Shown here: positions 1 through 12,192 of the stretch, piece after piece | Numbering within the stretch: the stretch's first letter is position 1 | How the letters are laid out: every line of letters starts with the position of its first letter | Assembly (NCBI GenBank): GCA_025200525.1 | Contig: CM045758.1 | Span: 167,302,261-167,366,260, forward strand | DNA from: Camellia lanceoleosa | Lineage: Eukaryota > Streptophyta > Magnoliopsida > Ericales > Theaceae | DNA: 64,000 nucleotides | Direction: 5' to 3' | The notes under the pieces: generated by a model | What the model saw: the letters and a program-made list of their open reading frames with translations, nothing else | Told to the model about the DNA's origin: nothing | Database searches by the model: none | Program-made: the position numbers and the translations under genes

Positions 1-1020
1 AAAATTTCAGAGGCAATAAGTGATGCAAAACAGCCCCGAAAGATGACAAAATGACACCCGATGCATGAAATGCATCCCGAAACATGAAATTAGGTGCATG
101 GAATGACCTATGGCTATGCAATGCATGCATTATTTGAATATGAAGTGTGAATACAGAATCAAGACAGCCCAAAAACAAGCATATTTACAGTTTTAAGCAA
201 GGCCAAACAGTGAACACAAATGGGGCTAAGCTAGCATGCAAAAATGGCCCCGAAAGCGAGATAATGAAATAAGTTGCAGCTTCTGACCTTAAATAGAGAA
301 GGGCCCTTCTAAAATATTGAAGAGGGACCCAAAATATGGTATTTTTTAGTTTACAATAAACCACAAAAACAAACACAAGTATAGCTAAACTCTCATGCAA
401 GAAATGGGCCAAAAGAGAGACAAAGAAGGAGGTGATGGCTTCCGGCTCTAAAAAGATGAGGGCCCTTCAAAAATGTTAAAGAGGGGCCAAAAATATGGCC
501 TTTTACAGTTTATGATCAAACCCAAAACAGTGCACAAGCATGCTCAAAATACTATGCAAAATAAGGCCAAAAAGAGAGCTATAACACAAAGTACAAAAAG
601 GATGCCTCAAATAGTAAAAGACCCTTAATAAAACATGAAGAGGGGGTCAAAATAAGGCCATTTATAATTCGGACCAGAGCCCAAAAACATATGCACAAGA
701 GGCTAACAAATCATGCAAAAATGGGGCCAAAAGAGGGATACAAAGGCAAGTGGCAAATGGAAGCCTCAAAAAGTGAGGAGCCCTTCCACAATGTCGAAGA
801 AGGGCTCAAAATAAGATATTTTTTAGTTTATGACCAAGTCCAAAACAGCTCACAAGTAAGCCTAAAATACCATGCAAAAATAGGCCTAAAAGAGAGTTAA
901 AGAGGCAAGTGATAGTAGGAGACCTCAAACAGAAAAAGGTCCTTAATAAAACATGAAAAGGAGCTCAAAATATGACTATTTACAGTTTGTATTAGAGCCC
1001 AACAATGCTTGCAAGCAAGG
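1..1020. repeat. ~160-bp tandem repeat array
   Basis: A degenerate tandem array. The anchor motif 'acagtttatgaccaa' and variants recurs near 187, 347, 506, 665, 826 and 985, a spacing of 159-161 bp. A second anchor, 'catgcaaaaatggggcc', recurs about 50 bp into each unit. Five full units are clear; the first 186 bp are more diverged. No coding pattern is shared between units, so this is read as satellite-like DNA or a tandem block inside an LTR retroelement. Confidence 0.8.
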
Positions 1021-1478
1021 CTCGGGGGCCAAAACGCGCAGCTCGGGGCCCCGAAAACTAACTGTTAGGCGCCGAAAGTGGTGTTCGACCACGAAGTCGG
1101 TCTCTCGGACCAAAGTGTCCCTCAAAAGGTAGGAAATAAGGTATGTGCCAAAAATCGGAGCAAATAGAGGTGGTTAAGCGGTCCCGAACCGAGGCTCAAA
1201 AACCTAAACCGGCTCCAACAGGAAAAATGGCTCACGACCATAAACGTAGCCTCTGACCCACCGAGAGATGATCTACGAGACCTCTCCCTCCCTTCGGGAA
1301 AAGAAAACAGAGAAAACGGAGCCTGGTTCGCAAACCGAGGCAAAGCACAAAGAGTCCTAAGTCCGGAGGCAAGGCGGCAATGACTCGCAACCTCAGAACG
1401 AGCACAATATGCAACATCACCAAGCGCTCAATCAGTGATGTCTGAGTCTTAAGGTCGGTCAAAAATTGGGTGTCTACA
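1021..1478 (-). mobile_element. Possible minus-strand LTR end (Tat/Ogre-like)
   Basis: Read on the minus strand from 1478, the sequence begins TGTAGACACCCAATTTTTG, which resembles the start of LTRs of the large plant Gypsy (Tat/Ogre/Athila) group as I remember them. It runs into the tandem array at 1-1020, and such elements often carry tandem repeats. TGTCTA/TAGACA at 1471-1484 forms a small palindrome at the boundary. No partner LTR lies in the window, so this is an inference. Confidence 0.3.
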
Positions 1479-2149
1479 TAGACACACAGTGGTGGAGGGT
1501 TGACGCTATGAGTACCTTAGACAGGTTTTTAGGACCTACATAGGTAGTAGGCATGGCCCCGAGTTAGGGATATCCTCGTTATTTAGTGGCACCTTTACCT
1601 TCAGAGTTTATGGCTCAACGAGGAAATGCCTTCTTAAGTGATCACAATCAAGCAAGAGTCCCCTCCCCCTCAAAACCTAATTGATACTCAGGCAATTGAC
1701 TTTTGTGACATTACGACGTATGTGGAGGTACCTATGCATATCATAGGACGACAAACCTGGGGGTTCTGGCGAGCATCCCCATATACCGAGTGGAGGTGGT
1801 ATGGCGATGTTTTGGCATCGAGCAAAGTGATTGGGAGTTTGAGTATCACATGCAACTGCAGTACCCATGGCTATTTTCAGCCTAAGATCCTGATAACAAA
1901 ATCCTTTATTTTGTTGTTTTTGTGTTTTTTTTCTCTCTTTTGTTTGGTGTTCAAATGAGCTGAACCATTTTGTCATGGAGGGCTAGACACCAAATTGACA
2001 TAACTACAAATAATGTACCAACACCATTATACATGAATAAAACTGGTGTTTTGTGAATAACGTATACATTGTCTATGTTTGTAGATTATGTGAATATATT
2101 TTAATTAATAGAAATCATGCACCATGTTTATTAAAATTATTTTATAGTT
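1479..2149. other. Unassigned leader between two retroelement relics
   Basis: Contains no recognisable gene. A 106-codon open frame at 1638-1958 has no known domain. The last roughly 170 bp (1983-2149) are AT-rich and lead directly into the gag start, as does the 5' leader of the intact Gypsy element near 41740-41922. They are therefore probably the leader of the relic that follows. No 5' LTR or primer-binding site is visible here. Confidence 0.4.
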
Positions 2150-3583
2150 ATGGCTAACGATAGAAATAGTACCGAATCATCATCCAATGGAGCCGATCCA
2201 ATGGAAAGGATTGTGGAAAGAGCTATTACCAGTTTCTTGCAAGCCTTGCAGAACAATGAGTCACCAGAACATCGACAAGGAACAACTACAATTAAACAGT
2301 TCCAAGACCTGGACCGTTCTACGTTCATAGGAGGTTCAAACCCATTGCTAGCTGAAGCTTGGGTTAAAGAAATTGAGAAGATTTTTCGTGCCCTACCTTA
2401 CACAGAAAAATAGAAAGTATCCTTTGCCATTTTTACTTTCAAGGAAGATGCGCAGGAATAGTGGCTCCTCACCTTAGAAAATGAAGAAATCGTGACTTGG
2501 GCAAGATTCCTAGAGGTGTTTTATGAAAAGTATTTTCTAGAATCACTACGGGAGCAGAAGGCATCCGAGTTACTACATTTGAGGCAAGGAACAATGTCGG
2601 TGGCAGAATACGAAAGTAAGTTCACACGACTAGCACGATTTGCAACGTATGTTATTCCGACGGAAGCCTAAAAAGCAAGGAAATTCAAAGCAGGATTAGA
2701 TACGGAAATCAAAGATGGGTTTGAGGTTTTGAAACTACCAACCTATGCAGAAGTGGTGGATCGAGCATATATCACCAAAAAAAGAATTAAAACCGCACGT
2801 TCAAATGGAATGGATCAAAAGAAACTGTTTTGGGAACTAGTCGAAAGATCAAGGGTAGCCCCACCAAAGAAAGGAAATCTTGAATCTACTAGCTCAATTG
2901 GTTTAGCCAACCAAAGTTTTACTATTCCCAGGGGTAGCACCATTCCAAATTATCTGAGTTGCGGAAAGGCTTATAGAGCACAGTGCTATCGGGTAATAGG
3001 AGCATGTTATAGATGTGGCCAAGTTGGCCATGTGATGAAAGACTGCCCAAAATTCACTAACTCTGTGATAGGTACCTCTGAACTAGCTCAGAAACCAAAA
3101 ACTGCCACAAGAGGAAAGAAGGAACAAAGACGCCAAGGAAAAGCTTTTGTGTTAGTACCCAGAAATTCCAATGCTATGGAAAACGTTGTGACAGGTACAC
3201 TTTCTGTCTGTGGTCACTTAGCTCATGTTCTCTTTGACTCTAGTTCCACTCATTCATTTGTTGCACCACACTTTGTTTCCAAGTTAACATCAACACCTGA
3301 ACCATTGGGATACGTTCCATCTAGTGTCTCCACGCTTGGTACAATGGTATACAAGTCTTGTGTTATATCCCTAAAATATAAAACCTTGTATGTAGATCTA
3401 ATTCCACTCCGCATTAGTAACTTCGACATAATCTTAGGAATGGATTGGCTTGCTGCCAACCATGCCCCTATTGATTGTACGACCAAAAAGGTCTTTCTTC
3501 GGTTACCCAACCAACGCGAGCTGGTCTTCGAAGGAACTGGAGTTTCTATCCCTCCATATTTGATATCCTCCGTGATAGCCTAG
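2150..3583 (+). pseudogene. Gypsy gag and protease, decayed
   Basis: The gag reading starts at ATG 2150 and continues to 3583, interrupted by in-frame stops at 2411, 2459 and 2669. Near 3007-3050 a CCHC zinc knuckle (CYRCGQVGHVMKDC) marks the nucleocapsid, which binds RNA. Downstream, near 3230, the aspartic protease signature reads D-S-S where the family has D-S/T-G, so the catalytic loop has lost its glycine. The motif ILGMDWLAAN near 3430 is the conserved second half of the protease. Homologous to the gag of the element at 39319 but much more diverged. Confidence 0.87.
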
Positions 3584-3659
3584 CAACTTTTGAGAAAAAG
3601 GTTGTGGTGGTAGTATTTGTTAGGTGGTCGATGCTCAACAAATAGACGTAACACTCAAT

Positions 3660-5010
3660 TCAATACCTGTCATTTCAGAATTTCCCAACATTTTCCCTGA
3701 AGACTTACCTGGTACCTTAGTTGATTGAGAAATTGAATTCACCATCGATACTCAACCCAATACACAACTGATCTCCAAAACCCCTTACCGCATGTCGTTG
3801 ACGAAATTGAAGGAACTAAAAACCCAATTCCAGGAACTCCTGGACAAAGGCTTCATTCGACCAAGTACCTCACCATGGGGAGCTCCAGTACTATTCGTAA
3901 AGAAAAAGGATGGCACGATAAGGTTATGCATTGATTACCGAGAGCTAAACAAGGTTGCCATCAAGAATCGATACCCCTTGCCCAGAATCGGCGACTTGTT
4001 TGATCAACTTCAAGGCACCCAAGTATTCTTCAAAATCAACTTGCATTCCGGCTATCATCAATTAAAAGTCAAAATTGAAAGCATTGAGAAGACGACCTTC
4101 AAAACACGTTACGGCACTACAAGTTTTTTGTCATGCCATTTGGCGTCACAAATGCTCTAATGGCCTTCATGGACCTCATGAACCGATTGTTCAAACCATA
4201 TCTGGATGAGTTCATTATCATCTTCATTGACGACATTCTTGTATACTCCAAGTCACCAAAAGATCATGAGCGACACTTACGAACAATGCTGCAAACACTA
4301 CGTGATCACAAACTTTATGCCAAGTTGAAGAAATGTGAATTTTGGATCACTAGTGTAGACTTCCTCGGTCACGTCATTAATAAGAATGGCATCTCGATTG
4401 ACCCCCCAAAAGTTACAACAATCGTGGATTGGCCACGACCTACTAACGTGTCCGAGATTCAAAGCTTTTTGGGTCTAGTCGGCTATTATCGACGCTTCGT
4501 TCAAGATTTCTTGAAGATAGCATCACCCTTGACCCAGCTAACTTAGAATAACACACCCTTTGAATGGACTGACAAGCATGAACATTGCTTCCAGGAGTTG
4601 AAAAACAGGCTTGTGATAGCTCCTATACTAGCACTCCTTACAGGAACTGATGGGTTCGTAATTTATAGCGATGCCTTATACAATGGTTTGGGTTGTGTTC
4701 TTATGCAAAATGGGAAAGTCATTGTATATGCCTCGCGACAACTAAAGACTCACGAGCAAAACTACCCAACTCACAATCTAGAATTGGCTACAGTAATCTT
4801 TGCCCTCAAGATCTAGCGTCATTATCTCTACGGTGCAACCTGTGAGATTTACACAGATCACAAGAGTCTTAAATATCTGTTTATGCAGAAATGACTGAAT
4901 ATGCGACAACGTCGATGGCTAGAATTTATGAAGGACTACGATGTAGAGATCCATCACTATCTGGGCAAAGCTAACGTGGTAGCAGACGCATTAAGTCAAA
5001 AGACTACCAG
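3660..5010 (+). pseudogene. Gypsy reverse transcriptase / RNase H, decayed
   Basis: RT begins with the family motif at 3840-3900 ([21 protein letters not shown]). The catalytic region A reads [11 protein letters not shown] near 4035, so the first catalytic aspartate is replaced by asparagine. After a frame change near 4120 the [10 protein letters not shown] box (about 4225) is intact. RNase H follows, with [15 protein letters not shown] near 4665 and TDHKSLKY near 4855. Stops lie at 3726 (before RT), 4544, 4814 and 4892. The enzyme cannot be made. Confidence 0.88.
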
Positions 5011-6486
5011 AAGTTTGGCATGTATTCAAGTCCTCCGCAAGATCAATGGACTGCTCGCCAACATAATCGTGGAACCCACACTGACTGAAGAAATTAAAGC
5101 ACGCCAATGTGAAGACAAACTTTTGAAGAAAAAGTACGAGGAGCAGAAAACTACTCTTAATCATGACTTCACTATAAGCAATGGGATGCTAAAATTTTGA
5201 AATCAAATTTGTGTACCCGACATACCAGAGCTTGAGAAGAAGATATTGATAGAGGCTCATAGCTCGAGGTTTGTAGTCCACCCTGGCAACACCAAGATGT
5301 ATCACAATCTGAGGGAACACTACTGATGGACAGGAATGAAAAGAGACATAGCAAGCCACGTCTCCAAATGCTTGCAATGTCAACGTGTTAAAGTGGAACA
5401 TTAGAGACCTGCAGGGATGCTGCAACCACTCCTTATTCCTAAATGGAAATTGGAGCACATTACTATGGACTTCGTGGTCGGGCTACTACGGTCAGTTTCA
5501 AAGAATAATGCGATATGGGTTATAGTAGACCGATTAACGAAGTTGACACATTTCCTACTAATCAGAATCACATACTCCCTTACTAAGTTCGCCACTCTAT
5601 ACATCAAAGAAATCATTCAATTGCATGGTACCCCAGTTTCAATCGTGTCTGACCGAGACCCCCGCTTCGTATCTCACTTCTAGAACAAATTATACGAAGC
5701 TTTGGGAACAACACTGAAGTTTGATACTGATTATCACCAGCAAACTGATGGGCAATCCGAAAGAACAATCCAGACTTTGGAAGACTTGCTATGGATGTAC
5801 GTGTTAGACCTCAAGCCTTTAGTGGAATTCGCCTATAACAACAGCTACCAAGCAAGCATTGGTATGGCACCATACGAAGCATTATATGGAAGGAGATGTC
5901 GGTCACTTCTGTGTTGGGCAGAAGTCGGAGAAAAGAAACTATTAGGCCTTGAAATTGTGCAAATAACAAGTGATAAGATTCAACTCATCCAACAGCGAAT
6001 TTACACAGCTTAAAGTCGCCAAAAAAGCTATGAGGATACGTGGAGACGGGATTTGGAATTTCAAGTAAGAGTACATGTTTTATTAAAGTCTCACCAAGAA
6101 GGGGAGTCATTCAATTTGGAAAATGAGAAAAGTTGAACCCGCGTTACGTTGGACCATTTGAAATACTGGAGAAAGTTGGCCCTATAGAATACCGTCTTGC
6201 TCTTCCACCAGAACTGTTCAATGTTCACAATGTGTTCCACGTTTTGATGCTTCGACAGTATCTTCGAGATCCAGAGCATGTGGTTAACTATGAAAACCTG
6301 GACATTCAAGAAGATCTCTCTCATGAAGAACAACTGGTACAGATTCTCGACCGTCGTGATCAGATTCTCCGAAATAAGACTATACCCCTTGTCAAAATCT
6401 TACCGCAAAATCATCATGTTGAAAAAGTTACGTGGGAAGCAGAAAGTCAAATGCGGGCTCGATATCCACATCTTTTCGAAAACTAA
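5011..6486 (+). pseudogene. Gypsy integrase and chromodomain-like C-terminus, decayed
   Basis: An H2C2 zinc-binding stretch runs about 5260-5400 and ends in KCLQCQRVK. The catalytic core begins with ITMDFVVGL near 5460 and continues through SDRDPRFVS (5650) and AYNNSYQASIGMAPYEALYG (about 5830-5890). The C-terminal part at 6133-6486 (RYVGPFEILEKVGPIEYRLA, then TIPLVKI...VTWEAE) is the chromodomain-like tail of Tekay/Del chromoviruses. In that group the tail is thought to steer integration to heterochromatin. Stops at 5324, 5402, 5681 and 6011. Confidence 0.87.
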
Positions 6487-6531
6487 GGTACGACAAGTTT
6501 GAAGACAAACTTCTATTTAAAAAGAGAGAAA

Positions 6532-8007
6532 TGTGACATCCCAAATGTTTAATTTAACACTACGTAAAATAATAATAATAATAATAATAAATGAATAAAA
6601 AATAATAATAATAATAATAATAATAACATATTTAATTTTATGTGCTCAAATATAATTAATTTTAAACTGGGAATACTTATGTGTTGCAAAAAAAAAAAAG
6701 AAAAAAAAAAGATGAAATATGTAATTACGGCAATTTATGGGCCATAAAGTAATAAGGCCTAAAATGATGCATGAGTTGTTCCTTAGAGATATTCATGAAT
6801 CAGTGAATCTACTTAGAATCAGTGAATTTACCTGGGGGATAAGAATGTGATGAGGTGGTGTTGCTATAAGCAAACAACGTGTATCTACCCAAGCAACGTG
6901 GGAGGTCTATCCCTAGGGTATTTGAAGCAACTACGATAGGAAATGTGGTATAAATAGGAACTTGAACTCACAACCTAAGAGCAAAAGGAAAAAAAAAATA
7001 AACAACTAAATAATAATAGTGATAGTAAGGAAGGTGGTAAACTGGCAGAGGTAAAAGGCTCATAAAAGTAGAAGAAATCTATATTAAAATGAGTTATATT
7101 ATACAGAGTCACTATAATATGTTTTATATATATCTTGAGTTATCATAATATATTTTACGAATGTTTTGAGTTACCATAAATTTCTTTTATATAAATTATG
7201 TTTTATAGTTATGCTAATGTTTCAATTACGTGAATTATTTTTTAAACTTTTTTATAGTTTAAACTTTTTTTAAACTTTTATATTAAGGTGATATGTTTGT
7301 TTAAATTTTAGAAAATATTTGGCAATAATTTTATAAACATTTGTTTTAAATAAGTACCACTACGGAGATCCCATGCCTTGGGGACTTAAATAATTACTGG
7401 CCCTCTGAAGTGTCACTTTAGTGACCTTTTGACAGTCTCATGCCTTGGGGGACTTAAATAACATTTGGCCCTCTAATTAGTCACTTCGTAACCCTCTGTC
7501 TGTCATGGATCCATTGACCCTCTATTCTGTTCTGTACCGTGGCTATAATTATTTTGTTTATATGATTTTATGTTATATGTCTGTTATAAAAATAATTTTA
7601 TTTGAACCAAACTATTCATCTTTTAGCCTAAATAATTATCCATGGTGATTTTATATCCTCATACTCTCAGTATGATATTTCTCACTCTGCCATGTTCTTA
7701 TAGCTGTTAAAACCCTCTTTCAGGTGAAGAAATTTAAAGAATGATGGTTTTACCCTGTAAATCAGAACCTCAATTTTGATATGAATATCATGTTTTTTTT
7801 TTTTTTTTTTTTTTTTCTTGTAATCATTATCTGACTGACGTTACATCATTAAATAAATAATAATTTCTATGTACGCTTTAGATATTTATCTACATCTTTT
7901 ATTTTAATCCGCTGCATTATTTAATTTAATTACTTGAAATTAATCTAAGAAATTTTAGAATTAGTTACTTGCGAATCCAGCCCTGGTAACTGGGATGGGT
8001 CATGACA
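6532..8007 (+). repeat. 3' LTR of the relic Gypsy element
   Basis: Starts TGTGACATCCC just after the end of the integrase reading frame and ends GGGTCATGACA, the same terminal consensus as the other Tekay-like LTRs here. It contains an AAT microsatellite (6568-6625), a T tract (about 7792-7816) and two tandem copies of a 67-bp block centred on 'catgccttgg' at 7372 and 7439. The boundary at 8007 rests on terminal motif similarity only, because no 5' partner is present. Confidence 0.75.
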
Positions 8008-8297
8008 ATGAGGCTTAAGGAGGGGTTGTTGACGCTGTGTTCATAAGTTTTGGAAGTAGTAGGGTCGGGCTTGGAGTAAACGTAATGCACCTTGTATGTT
8101 TATAAACATAGTCTAATTCTGACAATATAAATAAATAAAAACTTTGATGTATGTTTAAATAAAATAAATATTTAAGTACTTTTTTATTTTACTCCGCTTT
8201 GTTATTAATTTGTTAAATTTAGAATTAACCTTTGGTAACCTCAATTATTGACTAGTTGTGATGCCTAACCTTTGAGTACCAAGGTTGGATCATGACA
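8008..8297 (+). repeat. Second LTR 3' end, fragment
   Basis: The sequence ending GGATCATGACA at 8297 resembles the end of the preceding LTR, including a related stretch 'attttactccgct'. It is followed by a primer-binding-site-like motif. It is probably the remaining 3' part of the 5' LTR of another Gypsy element whose body is lost, lying head-to-tail with the relic. Confidence 0.55.
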
Positions 8298-8301
8298 AAA
8301 G

Positions 8302-8313
8302 TGGTATCAGAAC
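8302..8313 (+). other. Primer-binding site, initiator-Met tRNA type
   Basis: TGGTATCAGAAC lies four bases after the LTR end at 8297. It matches the common plant PBS TGGTATCAGAGC at 11 of 12 positions. No gag follows; an A tract and unrecognised DNA take its place. Confidence 0.6.
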
Positions 8314-8969
8314 AATAGTTAAAAAAAAAAAAAAAAAAAAAAAACCCAAAGAACCAAATTTGAGTGAGGTTAAACCGTCGATGAGCCTGGTTTTGCAAAC
8401 GCCGTGCACGACGAGGTTGAGCGGCGATGGCACAATGGTTGCGACGGCGGCGACGACGACGACGACGAGCGACGAGTGACCGCAGAGATGAAGAGAGAGA
8501 GTAGAAGAGTGTTTTGATAATGTTTAACAGTGTATAATAGAATATATAATTGGGGATAGTTTAGTCATTTTGTATGGATTTGTCCTTATAGGCAAAGTAA
8601 TTTAGAGTGTAAATTTTTTACCAAAGAAAATTCACAATCAGACTTTTGGACCGAGTGCCCCTGTCTTTATACTTTGTATTGGTTTTTATCAATAAAGATC
8701 TTCTTTTGTTGATAAAAAAATTATTTAAAATTTTATTATGAAATTGACTTGTAAAATATAAATTTAAAATTAGGCTAAGTTTGGGATATCCCAAATAATT
8801 TAAAAAGTCAAAAAGTTACTCAAAAAGTTAAAAAGTTAACACTATTCACAAAAAAAAAAAAAAATTACAATTATTAATTCAAAATCTAAATTTCTTCTAA
8901 AAACCAATTTTTTTTTTTTTTTTTTTTATTTTTTTTAAAAAAAAAAAAAAAAAACAAAACCCAAACATT

Positions 8970-9009
<40 letters not shown>

Positions 9010-9207
9010 GTACTTATTTAAAAAAACAAAAAAACAAACTTATAGGTCACATACCGAATAAATTTTATAGACATATTTGAAATTAAGTAAAATTTTAAAT
9101 AATTTTTTAAATCACCAACCATTAACATTCGTTAACAAAAAAATGCTCAAAAACTACACGTACAATTTCGAAAATCCATGTTGTATGCAGGAACGCGTCT
9201 TCATTTG
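8314..9207. other. Intergenic, homopolymer-rich
   Basis: No gene seen. Holds an A tract (about 8320-8344), a short (CGA)n-like stretch (8440-8475) and alternating long T and A tracts at 8910-9010 that could fold on themselves. Confidence 0.6.
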
Positions 9208-9916
9208 TAGGGATGAGCATAGTCTGGATTGAGGTAAAATCAGGATCGATTCGTTATTTATGGTTCTTGAAAAATTGGAACCAATCCAATCCGTTTAAAT
9301 CATGGAACCAATCTGAACCAATCCGTTTAAACACGGATTGAATCGATTTAAGACCACATATTCACATAATTAAATAACAAAAAAATATATATAACATTTT
9401 AATTTCATAAAAATATAAACATAGCATCAAACAAAAGTAACAAACAAAAGTAACAAACAAAAGCAATAAAATTGGATATACAATACACAAAGCAGAGTTC
9501 TCCTCTGTATTAAAATTAAATATAGCATCAAACAAAAGTAATAAGAAAAACTGGTTTTAGACAAATAAAAGCAACAAAACTCCATGTATAGAAGCAACAA
9601 ACAAACAAAAGCATAGCAACAATACTGCAGTAGCATGAAATAAGAGTTTAGCTTTTATATGGAATAAATAATATTATGTGGGAGAGTCTATAGTATAAAT
9701 ATAGACTATTCGTATACGGTTTGAATCGGTTCCAATCCGGAACCGTGTGGTTCAATTCTTAACCGTGGGGTTCAATCCGGAACTGATCCGTGGCCTACAA
9801 ATTTTTAAATTTTCAATCCAAAACTGAACTACGGATTTAAAAAATCAATCCAAACCTACTGGATTAGACTAGACCAGATCGAATTATGAATTATACGGAT
9901 TTCTTACTCAGCTCTA
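9208..9916. mobile_element. hAT-like MITE, family A copy 1
   Basis: Ends TAGGGATGAGCA and, on the other strand, TAGAGCTGAGTA form short imperfect terminal inverted repeats of hAT type. They are flanked by TTCATTTG (9200-9207) and TTCATTTT (9917-9924), an 8-bp target duplication with one mismatch. The interior is rich in 'ggattgg/ccaatcc' motifs and is homologous, in opposite orientation, to the copy at 59196-59863. No transposase is present, so it is non-autonomous. Confidence 0.75.
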
Positions 9917-10369
9917 TTCATTTTTATATACAAGACAAACATAGAAACAAAATTATTATTGTTATTATATTTTTTTACCGGTAATTTTACATGTATTAAT
10001 TAGTATACCAATATATGTTATAATATTATTATTAAGCTCATCCATTATAAATATCCAAAACTTCTAAAATTGTATCATATCATTTGTTAATATACTAATT
10101 AATATATCAATTGATACATACAACATTATTATTTTTTTTTTTTTAAATTGAAGAGAACTTTGAAGAGATCTAAAATATCATTTTTTTTAATTGTCTGCCT
10201 TCTTTCTAAATTTAAAATTATTGTACTAAAACAAATTAAAATTAAAAATAAAGACGATTAACAAATTAGTGGATCCTCCTTATGCGTGCTCACAAGTTTG
10301 CATATGATTAAAAAAACAGTGGTGGTAGATCCCACTAAAAAAGGAGACAAAAAAAAAATAATGGTTCAA

Positions 10370-10410
<41 letters not shown>

Positions 10411-10631
10411 TAAAATCAAATCAATTGGATTTTTTAATTTTTTTAGAGGTCTAGCTGTTTAGTTGTTTTTATTTAATTATTAAAATTAAAAAAAAAAAAA
10501 TCATAATTCATATTATACTAAATTTAAATTGACATATAACACATCAATAATGTTTTAGAGCTTAATCGAAGAAGAACATTACATCATAATGATGATGTGT
10601 ATAGGCCCACCACCAAAGCGATTTGTTTTTT

Positions 10632-10665
<34 letters not shown>

Positions 10666-10785
10666 TGCTATTTAATTTTTTAAAAAATATGTGATGAATC
10701 ACCACCCATAACACATTTTAAATTTTAAAAAATTAATAATAATTTAAGCATTCTTTATCCATCTTGGGACGAGTCCCAACTTCAC
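9917..10785. repeat. Diverged direct repeat, left copy
   Basis: Segments at 10264-10320, 10500-10550 and 10744-10785 recur in the same order at 12202-12260, 12266-12300 and 12330-12385. Examples are 'gtgctcacaagttt' and 'cttgggacgagtcccaac'. The two copies flank the element at 10786-12192. Also contains A tracts (10374-10407) and T tracts (10628-10662). No gene seen. Confidence 0.6.
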
Positions 10786-12192
10786 GAGTCCCACACGAGT
10801 CTGGATTCCCTCTTTGATGCCTCTCCTTCATTTTTTACTGGTAACGACTGAAATCAACCGTTGTAGATTCAACGGTTCAAATCGAAGAAGAAGAAAAAAA
10901 AAAATTAAAACAAATTGAAATTCCTTTTTCCCGCCCAAAGCTCTATAGAGCTTATACAAATATACACTCACTCTCACTCACTCACTCTCACTTAGCTACC
11001 TTCTCCTCCACTGGCGATCCACTCCCGACGACGGCAAGAAGCTCCTGAAACAGAACCAGCCGACGCCTTTCCTTCTTTCTCCTATACATACAGGTTATAC
11101 ACATTTGACCTCACTCTCACTCAGTCTCACCCTCACCCTCAGTCTCACGAACCTGGTTCTCCACCAAACCCAGCCTCATCGGCGACCCACTCCCGACGGC
11201 AACCTACTCCTGAAACCCAAGGTGGATTGATTCTCTCTACTTGGCAAAACAGAGCCCTTTCTCCTCCTCCACCTCATCAAACCCATTGCAACGGCGACCC
11301 TCTGACGGCCACCCACTGAAACGCACTGGAAATTTCAGTCATATCAGCTCATAAATTTGATTGTTTATTCCTTAAGGTTGTTGAAAATGTTGCTGAAACA
11401 ATTGCTGTCCATCTGTTGCTGAAAAGTTGCTCAAACTATTGCTGAAAAAGTTACTGTTCTTGTATTTTTATGTTGTTGAAATTGTTGCTCAAACATTTGT
11501 TGCATCAACTTTTGTATTGATCTGGCACAAAAAAAAATTGTACAAGTTGAAGTTGAAAGTGTAGAAGTTTATGAATTTTGTGTGGCATGTATGAAAATAT
11601 GATGTCTATAGCTTTGGCGTATACTTATGGCAAATTTATTGTTGTGATCTGCCATACCTAGATCTTAGCTTTGCTGAAGTTTCATCTGCTGTTGCTCGAC
11701 AGGTCAGTCCAACCGACTCTATAAAAGAATGGTATGGGCTGCTGCCTACATTTGTTGTTCTAACTTTATGCTGCATCAGGTTAATTCATCACCAGAGGAA
11801 CAACAAACACCAGGCCACTGTCCCATTCTAAGCAGCTTCTGCCTCCAAGGCTTCACTTTCTGGCTTGCGAAGCTGACAGAATGAATCCATCTCGATCGGT
11901 TGGGTTTCAGGAGTGGGTTGCCGTTAAGAGTGGCTCCCCGCCGGGATTGGGTCGCCGGTGAAGGTGGGTTCGGTGGAGGAGAAAGGGTGAGTGTGAGGTT
12001 GAGTGAGAGTGAATCCAAAACAAAATGTGTATAAGCTGTATATGGGCGGGAAAATTTTAGTTTCAATTTGTTTTAAATTTTTTTTTCTTCTTATTCTTTG
12101 ATCTGGACCGTTGGATCTTCAACGGTTAATCTCAGCCGTTCCCAATAAGAAAGGAAGGAGAGGCATCAAGTAGGGGATCCAGACTCGTGGCA
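10786..12192. mobile_element. Element with long terminal inverted repeats (Mutator/foldback-like)
   Basis: The left end (10786 onward: CACGAGTCTGGATTCC, then GATGCCTCTCC and CAACGGTT) is mirrored at the right end (AACGGTT, GGAGAGGCATC, GGATCCAGACTCGTG to 12192). The inverted similarity extends inward about 250-320 bp through the 'ttcccgcc' and 'cactctcactcac' stretches. The interior contains two related copies of an 'actcccgac...ctcctgaaac' block (11017, 11190). No transposase is seen. Target duplications are not clear, so the superfamily is uncertain. Confidence 0.65.

Larger units (their letters stand above)
1983..8007 (+). mobile_element. Degenerate Ty3/Gypsy chromovirus relic (Tekay/Del-like), no visible 5' LTR
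   Basis: Order: leader, gag with zinc knuckle, protease, reverse transcriptase, RNase H, integrase, C-terminal chromodomain-like region, then a 3' LTR starting TGTGACATCC at 6532 and ending CATGACA at 8007. The domain order (RT-RNaseH-integrase) defines Ty3/Gypsy. The motifs match the Tekay/Del group and the better-preserved copy at 39319-48817. At least ten stops, several frame changes and the missing 5' LTR make it non-functional. Confidence 0.88.

Noticed and set aside
1638..1958. 106-codon open frame
   Set aside because: No recognisable domain and overlapped by an equally long antisense frame; probably chance.
8285..8479. Lys-rich 64-codon frame
   Set aside because: Starts in an LTR end, passes through the PBS and an A tract; low complexity.
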